64,000 nt of DNA from a gamma proteobacterium symbiont of Stewartia floridana (GCA_003676145.1 NAUB01000024.1:248001-312000), one strand, 5' to 3'. Positions 10,112 through 20,676 are shown, numbered from the stretch's first letter. Notes: generated by a model from the sequence alone, not told the origin. Numbers and translations are program-made.

Positions 10112-10718
10112 CACCCGACTGACTGCGCTTGGATTGATGCTGCTGACTGTCGCCTGCAGCACTACGCCCACATCTCAACAGCAACAGGGTGATGTGGAGA
10201 GCACCAGCAGCGTAACCGCCGCTGCACAACCCAGTGAAAGCAAAGATCCGCAACTGACCAGGGCGCTTCAGTCGATTCATCGCCTCTATAAGAAAAACAA
10301 ACTGGAGCAGGCCAAGCAGGAACTTCAGGCGTTGATCGAAGCGCACCCGAAACAGACTGCCCCGCATATCGACCTTGGCATCATTCAACTCGATGAACAG
10401 GCGCCAAAGGCAGCAGAGCAATCCTTTAATGCCGCCCTGGCAATCGATGCTGAGAGTTCAACTGCTCACAATCTGCTTGGGGTTGCGTTGAGAATGCAGG
10501 GCAAATTCAAGCAGGCGGAAGAGGCCTATCAGGCCGCCCTTACCCATCAACCGGACTACCTGCTTGCGCATCGTAATCTGGGAATACTCTACGATCTCTA
10601 TCTGGCCAAACCGAAACAGGCTCTACAGCACTACCAGCAGTATCAAACCATGCTGGGAAGTAAAGACAAAGAGATGGAAAACTGGATCATCGATTTGCAA
10701 CGCAGGGTCGGTAAATAG
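10098..10718 (+). CDS. TPR lipoprotein
   Basis: 206 residues from the ATG at 10098, chosen because a GGAGGG ribosome site sits about eight bases upstream and the N-terminus is then a proper lipoprotein signal ending in TVAC. A frame extends 11 codons further upstream but gives no signal peptide. After a Gln/Ser-rich linker come at least three classic TPRs (AHNLLGVALRMQGKFKQAEE; AHRNLGILYDLYLAKPKQAL). Likely a periplasmic adaptor of the same complex as its neighbours. Confidence 0.85.
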   Translation: MRSIDTRLTALGLMLLTVACSTTPTSQQQQGDVESTSSVTAAAQPSESKDPQLTRALQSIHRLYKKNKLEQAKQELQALIEAHPKQTAPHIDLGIIQLDEQAPKAAEQSFNAALAIDAESSTAHNLLGVALRMQGKFKQAEEAYQAALTHQPDYLLAHRNLGILYDLYLAKPKQALQHYQQYQTMLGSKDKEMENWIIDLQRRVGK

Positions 10719-10729
10719 AGGTGACCGGG

Positions 10730-11014
10730 ATGCTGATGAAAAAACATACAAGCTTGATCGCCCTACTGCTGAGTCTGCTGATGCTCAGCCCCTGGTGCTT
10801 TGCAGAACAACGGCTCGACCTGGAAGGTACAGCGATTTTCGGTAACAAGGAGTCGCCCAACGTACTCTATGTCGTACCTTGGCGATCCGCAAAACGATTG
10901 ACCGGCATGATGCCGCCGGAAACCGGTCGGCGGGATGAACTGCTCTCTCCGCTGGACCGTGATGTGTTTCGCAGACAGATCGATTGGTATCAGAGATATG
11001 GTGAAAAGCCCTAA
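10730..11014 (+). CDS. Small exported protein of the ExbB/ExbD-TPR operon
   Basis: 94 residues if translation starts at the ATG at 10730, which lies eight bases after AGAGG; GTG 10721 and ATG 10736 are alternatives. A signal peptide ends at CFAE. The mature 70 residues contain the motif FGNKESPNVLYVVPWR, which I recall as conserved in homologues in the same gene order. No known enzymatic domain. Small size, export and operon position suggest an accessory subunit. Confidence 0.7.
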   Translation: MLMKKHTSLIALLLSLLMLSPWCFAEQRLDLEGTAIFGNKESPNVLYVVPWRSAKRLTGMMPPETGRRDELLSPLDRDVFRRQIDWYQRYGEKP

Positions 11015-11112
11015 AGATTTTGACTGCGAACGCCCTATGGCAAACAACCCTGATTTTGTTATGACCTGTCATCAGGTCTTATAAACCTCGTCGAATAATA
11101 ACGGAGAACCCT

Positions 11113-11763
11113 ATGGAACTCATCGACACAATCATCCGTTTCTTCCAGGAAGGCGGACTCTTTATGTACCCGATACTGCTGATTTTTGCAGGTGGTATTG
11201 CGATTGCCGTGGAGCGTTGGATCTATTTGACGCTGGCAACCGGCAGTAACAAACGCACCTGGAAGCAGGTACTGCCTCATCTCAATGACGGGGATTTCAA
11301 AACAGCCATGGAGACGGCAAACAAGTCGAAGACAGCGATCGGCACCATGCTCACTTATGGCCTGGCCAGAGCACGCACGGCCCGTCGCCGGGACGATGTG
11401 GAAGTCGCCATGGAAGAGGGTCTGATGGAAGCCATCCCGCGCATGGAGAAGCGCACTCACTATCTGAGCACACTCGCCAATATCGCCACCCTGCTCGGAC
11501 TGCTGGGCACCATCATCGGTCTGATCCAGGCCTTTACCGCGGTCTCCAACGCCGACCCGGCTGAGAAGGCCGACCTGTTGTCCGCCAGTATTTCGGTGGC
11601 CATGAACACCACCGCCTTCGGCCTGATGGCAGCCATCCCGCTACTGCTGGTCTACGCCCTGCTGCAGAGTAAAACCACAGCGATCGTCGACAGCCTGGAG
11701 ATGGCCTCTGTGAAATTCCTCAATATCTTCAACGAGAAGGCCTACTCCAGGAGTAAGGCATGA
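11113..11763 (+). CDS. MotA/TolQ/ExbB proton channel family protein
   Basis: 216 residues with three membrane segments (about 17-37, 115-140, 160-185). The third-segment region NTTAFGLMAAIPLLLVYALL and the preceding LLGLLGTIIGLIQAF are hallmark TolQ/ExbB sequences. With ExbD partners it would form a proton-driven motor in the inner membrane. A GGAGA ribosome site precedes the ATG. It overlaps the first ExbD gene by four bases. Confidence 0.92.
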   Translation: MELIDTIIRFFQEGGLFMYPILLIFAGGIAIAVERWIYLTLATGSNKRTWKQVLPHLNDGDFKTAMETANKSKTAIGTMLTYGLARARTARRRDDVEVAMEEGLMEAIPRMEKRTHYLSTLANIATLLGLLGTIIGLIQAFTAVSNADPAEKADLLSASISVAMNTTAFGLMAAIPLLLVYALLQSKTTAIVDSLEMASVKFLNIFNEKAYSRSKA

Positions 11764-12278
11764 GAGGTCGCTTTCGCCACCATCACAAAGAAGCGGAACT
11801 GAATATCACCGCTTTTCTTAACCTGATGGTGATCCTGATCCCTTTTCTGCTGATCACGGCGGCGTTTTCCCGCTTTTCCATTATCGAACTCTATCTGCCG
11901 CCTGCCAGTGAAGGTACGCTGAAACAGATCAAAGAGCTTCAGTTGGAAGTGATCATTCGAAAGGAGAGTCTGGAAGTTGCCGATCGACAGGGAGGCTTGA
12001 TCCGTCGCATCCCGAATAACGCCGAGGGATATGATGTCAAGGCGCTGAATGAACTGCTGGTACAGATCAAAGTCCGTTTTCAGGACAAGCGCAGTGTATT
12101 CATCCTCTCTGAACCGGAAACCAACTACGAAACCATGGTTCAAGTCATGGATGCTGTACGCATGACTGAAAATGTCGAGTCTGGATCGGTGGTCCAATAT
12201 GAACTTTTTCCAGAGATCTCTCTGGGAGACGCACCACCAACCCAAGCTCCAAAAATGGATGAAGGTAACGCCTCATGA
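11760..12278 (+). CDS. ExbD/TolR family protein 1
   Basis: 172 residues: a short basic cytoplasmic N-terminus, one membrane segment (about 16-36, ITAFLNLMVILIPFLLITAA) and a periplasmic domain. In most ExbD/TolR proteins an aspartate early in the membrane helix carries protons; here that position reads FLNLMVIL with Asn, while the partner at 12275 has the Asp. The start overlaps the ExbB-like stop (ATGA), and the stop overlaps the second ExbD. Confidence 0.88.
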   Translation: MRGRFRHHHKEAELNITAFLNLMVILIPFLLITAAFSRFSIIELYLPPASEGTLKQIKELQLEVIIRKESLEVADRQGGLIRRIPNNAEGYDVKALNELLVQIKVRFQDKRSVFILSEPETNYETMVQVMDAVRMTENVESGSVVQYELFPEISLGDAPPTQAPKMDEGNAS

Positions 12279-12787
12279 AGATGTCGCGTCGTGCTAAACG
12301 CATGGATCGCCACCACCGAAGGAACAAAGGATCAGCGGTACTGAATCTGGTCTCACTGATGGATATCTTTACCATCCTGGTGTTCTTTCTGCTGGTCAAT
12401 TCCGGCGAGGTGCAGGTATTGCCCAATGCGAAAGCCCTCAGCCTGCCTGAATCACTGGCGGATGTGAAACCCAAGGAAAACCTGGTGGTGATGGTCAATC
12501 AACGGGAGATACTGGTGCAGGGACACCGGGTCATCGACCTCTCCCAGCCACTGCCGGAAGGCAATCTGCTGCCGGCCCTGCAAAATGAACTGCAGCGTCA
12601 TGCCGAGCGTTCCAAAAGCAGCAGCATCGAACCCTTCAAAGGGGCAATCACCATCATGGGTGATAAAGGCATTCCCTACAATTTGTTGAAGCGTGTGATG
12701 GCAACCTGCGCTCAATCCGAGTACCCCCGTGTCTCCCTGGCTGTGCTTAGAAAAGCAGAGCAGAAAGAGGGAGGGCAGCCCCTGTGA
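12275..12787 (+). CDS. ExbD/TolR family protein 2
   Basis: 170 residues with a basic N-terminus, one membrane helix (about 24-44) beginning LNLVSLMDIFTILVFFLLV and a periplasmic domain. The MDIF aspartate is the conserved proton-accepting residue of ExbD/TolR, which the neighbouring copy lacks. A pair of different ExbD-type subunits in one operon is also known from gliding-motility Agl clusters. Starts and stops overlap on both sides (ATGA, GTGA). Confidence 0.92.
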   Translation: MKMSRRAKRMDRHHRRNKGSAVLNLVSLMDIFTILVFFLLVNSGEVQVLPNAKALSLPESLADVKPKENLVVMVNQREILVQGHRVIDLSQPLPEGNLLPALQNELQRHAERSKSSSIEPFKGAITIMGDKGIPYNLLKRVMATCAQSEYPRVSLAVLRKAEQKEGGQPL

Positions 12788-13755
12788 GCGTCTCTTACCG
12801 ACATTCCTCCAACCTGCCCTGGAACAATACCAGCGCTGATGAGCGCCGCTTTCATCTGATTATCGTATCCGCCCTGATGATTGCGATGATACTGGGGCTA
12901 TTGGTTCCGATGATCCAGCTACCGGAAAAGGAACGTTTCAAGAAACAGACCCTGCCCCCCCGTCTGGCAAGGTTGATACTGGAACAGAAACAGGCACCAC
13001 CACCCAAACCGAAGAAGATTGTCAAAAAGGAGTTGCCTAAACCGAAGCCTAAAAAGGAGAAGAAGCCGGAGGTCAAGAAAAAACCTGAGCCGGAGAAGAA
13101 ACCGGTTGAAAAGATCGCGAAGAAAAAACCCTCGACGGAAGAGGCGCGTAAAAAGGCAGCCAGCTCTGGTTTGCTGGCATTCGCCGATCAACTCGCCGAT
13201 CTGCGCGAAGACCCGGTGGTATCAAGTGTCCGTGGAGGCCAGAAACTCTCCAAAGAGGGTCGCAAGACCTACACCAGCCAACGCTCGATCATCTCCTCTG
13301 GCGCGGCCAAAGGCAGTGGCGGTATCAATACCGCAGCGCTGAGTCGTGACACCGGAGGCAGTGGTCTGAGCAACCGGGCCACCACTCAGGTTGAGAGTAA
13401 GGATATCACCCAGGGCAGTGAAGCTGCGGCAAACAATCGGGGAGCCAAAGGTAAAGACCATAAGGGCAATCGTACCCGGGAAGAGATTCAACTGGTGTTC
13501 GATCAGAACAAAGGGGCGGTCTATGCACTCTACAACCGGGCACTGCGTAAAGATCCATCCTTGCGCGGCAAAGTCGTCCTCGAGTTGACTATCACTCCCG
13601 CCGGTAAGGTGAGCAAGTGCCGGATCATCTCTTCGGAACTCAACAATCCGAAACTGGAGCGCAAGTTGGTCTCGCGCATCAAGCTGTTCAAGTTTGCCAG
13701 CAAGGATGTGGAGACCGCCGTTGTATCCTATCCGATCGACTTCCTGCCCTCTTGA
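12784..13755 (+). CDS. TonB-like protein with AgmX/PglI-type C-terminus
   Basis: 323 residues from GTG. One membrane helix near residues 24-44 is followed by a Lys/Pro-rich stretch (PPPKPKKIVKK and similar up to ~115), as in TonB-type energy transducers, then a Gly/Ser-rich linker. The last ~95 residues (REEIQLVFDQNKGAVYALYNRAL, then GKVVLELTITPAGKVSKC) match the AgmX/PglI C-terminal domain. It probably links the ExbB/ExbD motor to the outer membrane. It closes the operon. Confidence 0.85.
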   Translation: MSVSYRHSSNLPWNNTSADERRFHLIIVSALMIAMILGLLVPMIQLPEKERFKKQTLPPRLARLILEQKQAPPPKPKKIVKKELPKPKPKKEKKPEVKKKPEPEKKPVEKIAKKKPSTEEARKKAASSGLLAFADQLADLREDPVVSSVRGGQKLSKEGRKTYTSQRSIISSGAAKGSGGINTAALSRDTGGSGLSNRATTQVESKDITQGSEAAANNRGAKGKDHKGNRTREEIQLVFDQNKGAVYALYNRALRKDPSLRGKVVLELTITPAGKVSKCRIISSELNNPKLERKLVSRIKLFKFASKDVETAVVSYPIDFLPS

Positions 13756-13795
13756 GTCAGTCCGCTTGCTCGGCACACAACACAACCGCTAATCC

Positions 13796-14776
13796 ATGAT
13801 CAGGATGGCGCCGGGTCTGCTTCTGCTGTGGCTGCTGCTTCCGGCAGTCTGTCAGGCGCAATGGCTCAGCCAGCAGGCCGACATCATGGGCACCCGGATA
13901 AGTGTCGAATTGTGGCATGATGATCCGACCCTGGGTAAACTGGCGATTGCCGCCGTATTCGATGAGTTCAAACGACTCGATGAAAAACTGAGTCCCTATA
14001 AAAGCGACAGTGAACTCAGCCTGGTCAACCGGATGGCTGCAGAGTCAGCCATCGACATTTCGAGCGAGTTGTTCCATCTGCTGCAGGAATCACGCAAATA
14101 TGCTGAATTGACCGGCGGTGCGTTTGATATCACTTTTGCCTCGATCGGTCACCAATACGACTACCGGACAGGCCAAAAGCCCGATCAGCAACGCACCCGG
14201 CAAACCCTGCCACTCATCGACTATCGCCACATTGAACTCGATCCTGAGCGCAACAGGGTGCGCTTCCTGCGCAAGGGGGTGAAGATCGATCTGGGAGGGA
14301 TCGCCAAAGGTTATGCCGTCGACCAGGGCATTGCACTGTTACGCAAAAGAGCCATCGAACATGCCCTGATCAGCGCCGGCGGTGACAGCCGGTTGATCGG
14401 CGATCATCGTGGCAGACCCTGGCACATCGGCATCCAGGCGCCGAGGAACAAACAGGCCATGGCTGCTGTACTTCCCCTCTCTGACACTGCGATCTCGACC
14501 TCCGGTGACTATGAGCGTTTTTTTGAGGCCGATGGGGTCAGATATCACCACATCATCACTCCGCAGACCGGCCACTCCGCAAAGGGTGTTCAGAGCGTTA
14601 CCATTCTCGGTGCGAATGCCCTGCATACCGACGCCCTCTCAACCAGCATCTTCGTCCTGGGAGCCGAAGCAGGCATGGCCCTGGTTGACCGTCTCGATGA
14701 TGTGGAGGCAATTATCATCGACCGGCAGGGAGCGCTGTTAACCTCCGCAGGACTGGATAGTCTGGATAAGCAATAG
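13796..14776 (+). CDS. apbE: FAD:protein FMN transferase
   Basis: 326 residues with an N-terminal signal peptide ending near CQAQ. ApbE attaches FMN to Thr/Ser of exported flavoproteins such as RnfG or NqrC. Family motifs are clear: DIMGTRISVE, GGAFDITF, KIDLGGIAKGYAVD, SAGGDSRL and TSGDYERFFEADGVRYHHI, then DALSTSIFVLG. It starts 40 bases after the TonB-like gene, so co-transcription is possible but the functional link is unclear. The FMN acceptor is not in this window. Confidence 0.93.
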   Translation: MIRMAPGLLLLWLLLPAVCQAQWLSQQADIMGTRISVELWHDDPTLGKLAIAAVFDEFKRLDEKLSPYKSDSELSLVNRMAAESAIDISSELFHLLQESRKYAELTGGAFDITFASIGHQYDYRTGQKPDQQRTRQTLPLIDYRHIELDPERNRVRFLRKGVKIDLGGIAKGYAVDQGIALLRKRAIEHALISAGGDSRLIGDHRGRPWHIGIQAPRNKQAMAAVLPLSDTAISTSGDYERFFEADGVRYHHIITPQTGHSAKGVQSVTILGANALHTDALSTSIFVLGAEAGMALVDRLDDVEAIIIDRQGALLTSAGLDSLDKQ

Positions 14777-14780
14777 CGTC

Positions 14781-14805
14781 TTTGGTGGGGCATGGCCCCA
14801 CCAAA
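14781..14805 (+). terminator. GC-rich hairpin after apbE
   Basis: A perfect 11-bp stem (TTTGGTGGGGC with GCCCCACCAAA) around an ATG loop follows the apbE stop by four bases. There is no U-run directly after it, so it is a transcript-end structure or Rho-assisted stop rather than a textbook intrinsic terminator. Confidence 0.5.
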
Positions 14806-14876
14806 CAGGGTCAGGGTAGACACCGTTCAGGTTTTTTTGCGCCCAGCAGGCCTTGTTGGATTCGTGTTAACAGGCC

Positions 14877-15974
<1,098 letters not shown>

Positions 15975-16030
15975 TTAATTGATCCTGGAAGCCGATCATC
16001 GACCGATAATGTCACATTCTGTGAACTCGT

Positions 16031-16048
16031 ATTAGGGAAATCCCTAAT
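16031..16048. promoter_or_regulatory. Perfect 8-bp inverted repeat, possible operator
   Basis: ATTAGGGA and TCCCTAAT are separated by two bases. It lies between queA and tgt and just upstream of a TTGACT hexamer (16054-16059) in front of the candidate small RNA. Symmetry fits a dimeric regulator site, but no protein can be named. Confidence 0.4.
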
Positions 16049-16084
16049 AATTCTTGACTTCAATGCACATAATATTAGAAAATA

Positions 16085-16175
16085 CCGATGTGCTGATCAT
16101 TATGCATCAGCACACACTCCTCCATCCTCCTTTGGTGGAATTTTTCAGCGCGGCACCCCTGCCGCGCTTTTTTTT
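16085..16175 (+). ncRNA. Candidate small RNA with intrinsic terminator
   Basis: On the plus strand, opposite in direction to tgt and queA, lies a hairpin with 8-bp stem GTGCTGAT/ATCAGCAC (16090-16113), then a pyrimidine-rich single strand ACTCCTCCATCCTCC, then a terminator with stem AGCGCGGCA/TGCCGCGCT (16147-16168) and eight T. No open frame needs this terminator on the plus strand. The CUCCUCC stretch could pair with ribosome binding sites. The promoter is only tentatively placed (TTGACT near 16054). Confidence 0.5.
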
Positions 16176-16216
16176 GCTCTGAATTCAGAACCTTGCTCAA
16201 CTCACCACCGGAATAT

Positions 16217-17257
16217 TCAAGCCCCGGATGACTCCCCAGGCGTGAGAAACATCGCATCCCCGTAGCTGAAGAAACGATAACGCTGCTCGACAGCATGCCG
16301 ATAGGCACCCATCAGCCTCTCATATCCGGCAAATGCGGAGACCAGCATCATCAGGGTCGACTGGGGCAGGTGGAAATTGGTGATCATGGCGTCAACCACA
16401 TTGAACTGAAAGCCGGGACGGATGAACAGCCGGGTATCGCCCCGAAAGGGTTGCAGAACCCCGCTTTGAGCTGCCGACTCAAGACTTCGCACACTGGTTG
16501 TACCAATCGCGATCACCCGCCCTTTCCGTTGTTTGGTCTCGGCAATGAGATCACAGACGGCCTGATCAACCTCCGCATACTCCCGATGCATCACATGCCG
16601 ATCCAGGTCATCCACCCGCACCGGTTGAAAGGTACCGGCCCCCACATGCAGAGTCACTCTTGCCTGGTTGACACCCTTTGCTGTCAGCTCCGCCAACATC
16701 TCATTGGAGAAGTGGAGACCTGCCGTGGGAGCGGCGACTGCCCCCATCTTCTCAGCGTATACGGTCTGATAGCGGCTCTCATCCACCCCTTCGTCCTGAC
16801 GGGTTATGTAGGGCGGTAGCGGCATATGGCCCTGCTGATCCATCAAGGCATGGAAGTCCCGATCAACGGCACGCAGTTGAAAGAACTCCCCCTCCCTGCC
16901 AATCACATCGACTCGGTCACCCGCCTCACCCAGGAGGATCTTGCTGTTGATTTTGGGTGATTTACTCGCCCGCACCTGGGCGAGTGCCAGGCGAGGCTCT
17001 GAGACCCGCTCAATCAGCACTTCAACCCGTCCACCAGTCTCCTTTCTACCATGCAACCTGGCTTTCATCACCCGGGTGTCGTTGAAGATCAGCAGATCCC
17101 CTGCGGAGAGTAAGTCAGGGAGATCGGAAAACTGCCGGTCCTCAGGTAATGTCTGGTTTGACGGAAGCACCAACAGACGGCTCGAGCCACGCTCCTCTGG
17201 AGGATACTGGGCAATGAGCTCATCCGGTAGAAAGTAATCGAAGTCTGACAAACGCAT
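16217..17257 (-). CDS. queA: S-adenosylmethionine:tRNA ribosyltransferase-isomerase
   Basis: 346 residues, full length. QueA adds the ribosyl part of AdoMet to preQ1-tRNA to give epoxyqueuosine. The start [20 protein letters not shown] and the motifs [24 protein letters not shown] and [13 protein letters not shown] are diagnostic. It lies directly upstream of tgt on the same strand, though the 245-base gap with an inverted repeat and an oppositely oriented candidate RNA makes a simple operon uncertain. Confidence 0.97.
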   Translation of the reverse strand: MRLSDFDYFLPDELIAQYPPEERGSSRLLVLPSNQTLPEDRQFSDLPDLLSAGDLLIFNDTRVMKARLHGRKETGGRVEVLIERVSEPRLALAQVRASKSPKINSKILLGEAGDRVDVIGREGEFFQLRAVDRDFHALMDQQGHMPLPPYITRQDEGVDESRYQTVYAEKMGAVAAPTAGLHFSNEMLAELTAKGVNQARVTLHVGAGTFQPVRVDDLDRHVMHREYAEVDQAVCDLIAETKQRKGRVIAIGTTSVRSLESAAQSGVLQPFRGDTRLFIRPGFQFNVVDAMITNFHLPQSTLMMLVSAFAGYERLMGAYRHAVEQRYRFFSYGDAMFLTPGESSGA

Positions 17258-17420
17258 AGGGCGCGGATGTTAACACGTGCAGCGTTCGATGTATTGACTA
17301 TCGGGCTGGTAACACTGTTCGGCAGACTCCATTCCCTGCTTTATTGATCTTACTCATATAACCGCTCTCCGAGATATTTGACAATCGACTGTAAAATAGG
17401 GAGAAGAACGGAGGTGATGG

Positions 17421-18290
17421 ATGCTTACCCGGATGCTCAACCCCATAATACGACCACGACCAAAACTGCTTTTTGTCATCCTGCTGCTGCTCAGTCACTA
17501 CGCTGCTGCGGAGACCATTCAACTGCGCATGCCGAACGGCCTGCTGGCCACAGCGGACTATCTGGATGCAGGAGATAAACAATCGCCGATATTGATCCTG
17601 CACGGCTTTCTGCAAACCCGTGATTTTTTCACCGTACGGCGGATAGCCGATGCGTTACATGAGGAGGGGTATAGTGTGCTGCTGCCCAATCTCTCCTTGG
17701 GTATCGATCAGCGTGATCAGAGCCTGCCCTGCGAAGCGATACACACCCACAGCATGGAGCAGGACCGGGACGAGGTGGCCCAATGGGTCGATTGGCTGAA
17801 TCAAAAAAGTTCAAAACCGGTCACTCTGATCGGTCACAGCATGGGCAGTTTGACACTTTTGGCCTATCTGCATTCCCAGCCTGACCAGGAACTCATCAAT
17901 CAGGCAATCTTGATCAGTCTGATCGCATTCGCACAGGGTCCGATAGCAAAGGAGGACACAACGGATAGACAGCGCGCGCAACAACACCTGACGATGGGTT
18001 CGAATCGGATACATAACTATCGGCTGGCTTTTTGTGACAGCTATCCATCTCAACCTGACCACTACCTATCCTATCTCAACTGGGATCAGACCCAGGCCAG
18101 CCGTGCATTACTTGGTTTATCAAAAAAACCGAGTATTATTTTAGGCGGTAGCGACAATCGTCTTAGCCCGGAATGGAAACCGATACTGATCGAATTAAAA
18201 ACCAATGTCATCGAGATCGAAGGCGCCAACCATTTTTTTGATCACTCACACGAATTTGATCTCTTTGATAACATCATTCAGATGCTTTGA
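17421..18290 (+). CDS. Exported alpha/beta hydrolase
   Basis: 289 residues with a signal segment around residues 14-32 ending HYAAAE. The fold's catalytic elements are visible: nucleophile elbow GHSMGS, an acid in GGSDNRLSPEW and the histidine in GANHFFDHSH. The oxyanion region LHGFLQTRDFF is present. The substrate is unknown; an esterase or lipase-like role in the periplasm is possible. The next gene begins 32 bases later, so they may be co-transcribed. Confidence 0.8.
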   Translation: MLTRMLNPIIRPRPKLLFVILLLLSHYAAAETIQLRMPNGLLATADYLDAGDKQSPILILHGFLQTRDFFTVRRIADALHEEGYSVLLPNLSLGIDQRDQSLPCEAIHTHSMEQDRDEVAQWVDWLNQKSSKPVTLIGHSMGSLTLLAYLHSQPDQELINQAILISLIAFAQGPIAKEDTTDRQRAQQHLTMGSNRIHNYRLAFCDSYPSQPDHYLSYLNWDQTQASRALLGLSKKPSIILGGSDNRLSPEWKPILIELKTNVIEIEGANHFFDHSHEFDLFDNIIQML

Positions 18291-18322
18291 GTGAAAAACA
18301 GGATCCGTAAGTTGTCATAGGT

Positions 18323-20563
18323 ATGCAATTCAGACCGATACCATTAAGCCTCTTTACAACATTTTTTGTTGCCATCTTCTTACTCCTGCTGTTCAGTCTG
18401 GGGCGCCTGACCTACCTGGAAATTGAAAAACTGAATGAGCGTTTCCACAACGCCAACCAACAGCAGGCAGACCAGGAGGTCACTTCAGCATTGACTGAAT
18501 CCCTCAATACCATCAGTCAGAAAACACGCCAACTGGCTCGCTGGGAAGAGGTGATTCAGCAGCTTCAGCAGCCGACCTACTACACCTACTGGTATCGCCA
18601 TCGGGCAAAACAAAATCGCTTCACCTCTGACCATATCCTCGATCTGGCCCTGTATGACGCCGAGGGTAATGTGCTGGCGTCGATCGATACCTCCCTGTTA
18701 CCTGATAACATCGCGCGTGATCAACTGGGTCAAACGATAAAGATCAGTGAATACCAGCCATTTGTCACCCTTATCGAACCCGTCTTCAGCCGACATGACA
18801 ACCAGCTACAGGGTTATATTTCAACACTCAATCAATTGATGCCGATCATCGAGTCCCATCACTTCAGCAATGCTGATCCGGCGACACTCAACATCGACAT
18901 CGAACAGTCGAGGAATCTCACCTTTGAGCAATTCAAACAACATCTGCACTACCATTTGATCAGCACGCCATACAGTCAAGCCATTCAATCAGAGTTGGCC
19001 GACTTTCTGTTTAGACTTGCCGCGATCACGGCGATTCTCACGCTGCTGATCTTTCCCATGGCCGCCTGGCTTGTAAGCCGTCCGATCATGGCCATCACAC
19101 AACATGTCAATGAGCTGAAGCAGTATCCCTACAAGAAATTTGATACCACCAAGGATGCCCCCTTGTTGATCACCGAACTGGATACCATTCGGCAATCCCT
19201 CGACAGTTATCACAATCAGTTGAATCAGGTGAACACCACACTGGACGAAAGAAACCAGCAACTTCAGCATCTCTCCCAGCGGGATAACCTGACCGGAGTG
19301 CTTAACCGCAGCGCCTTCGACGATTACTGGCGTGAGATCAATCAGCTGACTGACAACAACAGAGTGCAAACCTGCCTGATCCTGTTCGATATCAATCACT
19401 TCAAGGCACTCAATGACAGCTATGGCCATCAGGCCGGTGATGATGTGCTGATCACAATAGCCCAGCTCATCAAAAGCCTGTTGAGTGGACGTGAACAGCT
19501 GTTTCGTCTCGGCGGTGATGAATTTGCCACAATTTTGATCGGAGACAATCATCGTAAGGCGATGCAGCTTGCCAAACAGTGCCATCTGGCGATTTCAAAC
19601 TACCCGTTTGAAAAGCTGGAAATCCTGGAGCCTGTGCGGATGAGTATCGGTCTGGCGCAAAGCTCGGCCGGGGATGATTGCAATCTCAATTCACTGCTCT
19701 GGCAGGCGGATGTTGCAGTCCACTTTGCAAAACGCCCTGGTTACTCGAATATTGTCAGTTTTTCGGCAGAATTGGCGCAACATGCTCAAGGACTCTTTTC
19801 CAACCGCACCCAAAGCGTCGTTTTCGATGCCATAGACAATGGCCGTGGACTGGTGCTCTTCTACCAGCCCATTGTCAACCTGGAAACCGGGCAGGCCGAG
19901 TACTATGAGGCCCTGGTGCGTATCACTCATGAGGATCAGTTGATCCTGCCGTCGCATATCTTCCCGTTGGTGGAAGCCAGAAGTCTGGAGCTCGACCTGG
20001 ACCACCAGGTAATCCGAAAAATCTGCGCCGATCTGGAGGCTGAAAAAATACCGCCCGGTTCGGGTGTCTCGATCAACCTCTCCGCCCCAACGATTGTGGA
20101 TAGTGATTTAACCAATTGGCTGGAAGCACTGATCCCCTATACTGGGCGATACAAGCTGCTGATCGAGGTCACTGAGACCGCCTTGATCACGCAACTTGAA
20201 ACGGCACAAAAAAATCTCAACAAACTGAGATCGATGGGATTTCGCATCGCACTGGACGACTTCGGCAGTGGCTACTCCTCAATCCGCTATCTCGGCACGA
20301 TGCCAGTGGATGTGGTCAAGTTTGATATCACCCTGACCAGGCTACTGGAGGAGTCTGACTCCAATCCGATCCTCGATCATCTGGCGCAGATGATCAACGA
20401 ATCGGGACACCTGCTGGTGGCAGAGGGGATCGAAAGCCGATCTGCCGCAACCCAATTGAGACAGCTTGGATTCCGCTATGGCCAGGGATACTATTTCGGC
20501 AAACCGAAGGCTGAGATTTCTGAAAATCAGGACTATAAAAACGCCTTAAATTTTTCTGCATAA
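18323..20563 (+). CDS. Membrane GGDEF-EAL c-di-GMP enzyme
   Basis: 746 residues. Membrane helices near 10-30 and 225-250 flank a periplasmic sensor domain of about 195 residues. A cytoplasmic GGDEF domain (intact GGDEF near 398) and an EAL domain (YYEALVR near 527) follow. EAL metal and catalytic elements INLSAP, EVTETA, ALDDFGSGYSS, VKFD, AEGIES and GQGYYFGKP are all present. The inhibitory RxxD site before GGDEF is absent (REQL). Both synthesis and breakdown of c-di-GMP are possible on motif grounds. Confidence 0.93.
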   Translation: MQFRPIPLSLFTTFFVAIFLLLLFSLGRLTYLEIEKLNERFHNANQQQADQEVTSALTESLNTISQKTRQLARWEEVIQQLQQPTYYTYWYRHRAKQNRFTSDHILDLALYDAEGNVLASIDTSLLPDNIARDQLGQTIKISEYQPFVTLIEPVFSRHDNQLQGYISTLNQLMPIIESHHFSNADPATLNIDIEQSRNLTFEQFKQHLHYHLISTPYSQAIQSELADFLFRLAAITAILTLLIFPMAAWLVSRPIMAITQHVNELKQYPYKKFDTTKDAPLLITELDTIRQSLDSYHNQLNQVNTTLDERNQQLQHLSQRDNLTGVLNRSAFDDYWREINQLTDNNRVQTCLILFDINHFKALNDSYGHQAGDDVLITIAQLIKSLLSGREQLFRLGGDEFATILIGDNHRKAMQLAKQCHLAISNYPFEKLEILEPVRMSIGLAQSSAGDDCNLNSLLWQADVAVHFAKRPGYSNIVSFSAELAQHAQGLFSNRTQSVVFDAIDNGRGLVLFYQPIVNLETGQAEYYEALVRITHEDQLILPSHIFPLVEARSLELDLDHQVIRKICADLEAEKIPPGSGVSINLSAPTIVDSDLTNWLEALIPYTGRYKLLIEVTETALITQLETAQKNLNKLRSMGFRIALDDFGSGYSSIRYLGTMPVDVVKFDITLTRLLEESDSNPILDHLAQMINESGHLLVAEGIESRSAATQLRQLGFRYGQGYYFGKPKAEISENQDYKNALNFSA

Positions 20564-20676
20564 CCCATGATTTCCAGGTATACTGTGCCGCTTCCAGGCC
20601 CATCCACCTAAAATCAATGGCTTATGTAGTCCTTGCGTTTTGGCTGGCCTGGCTAAGATGATAATATTCCCTGTAT

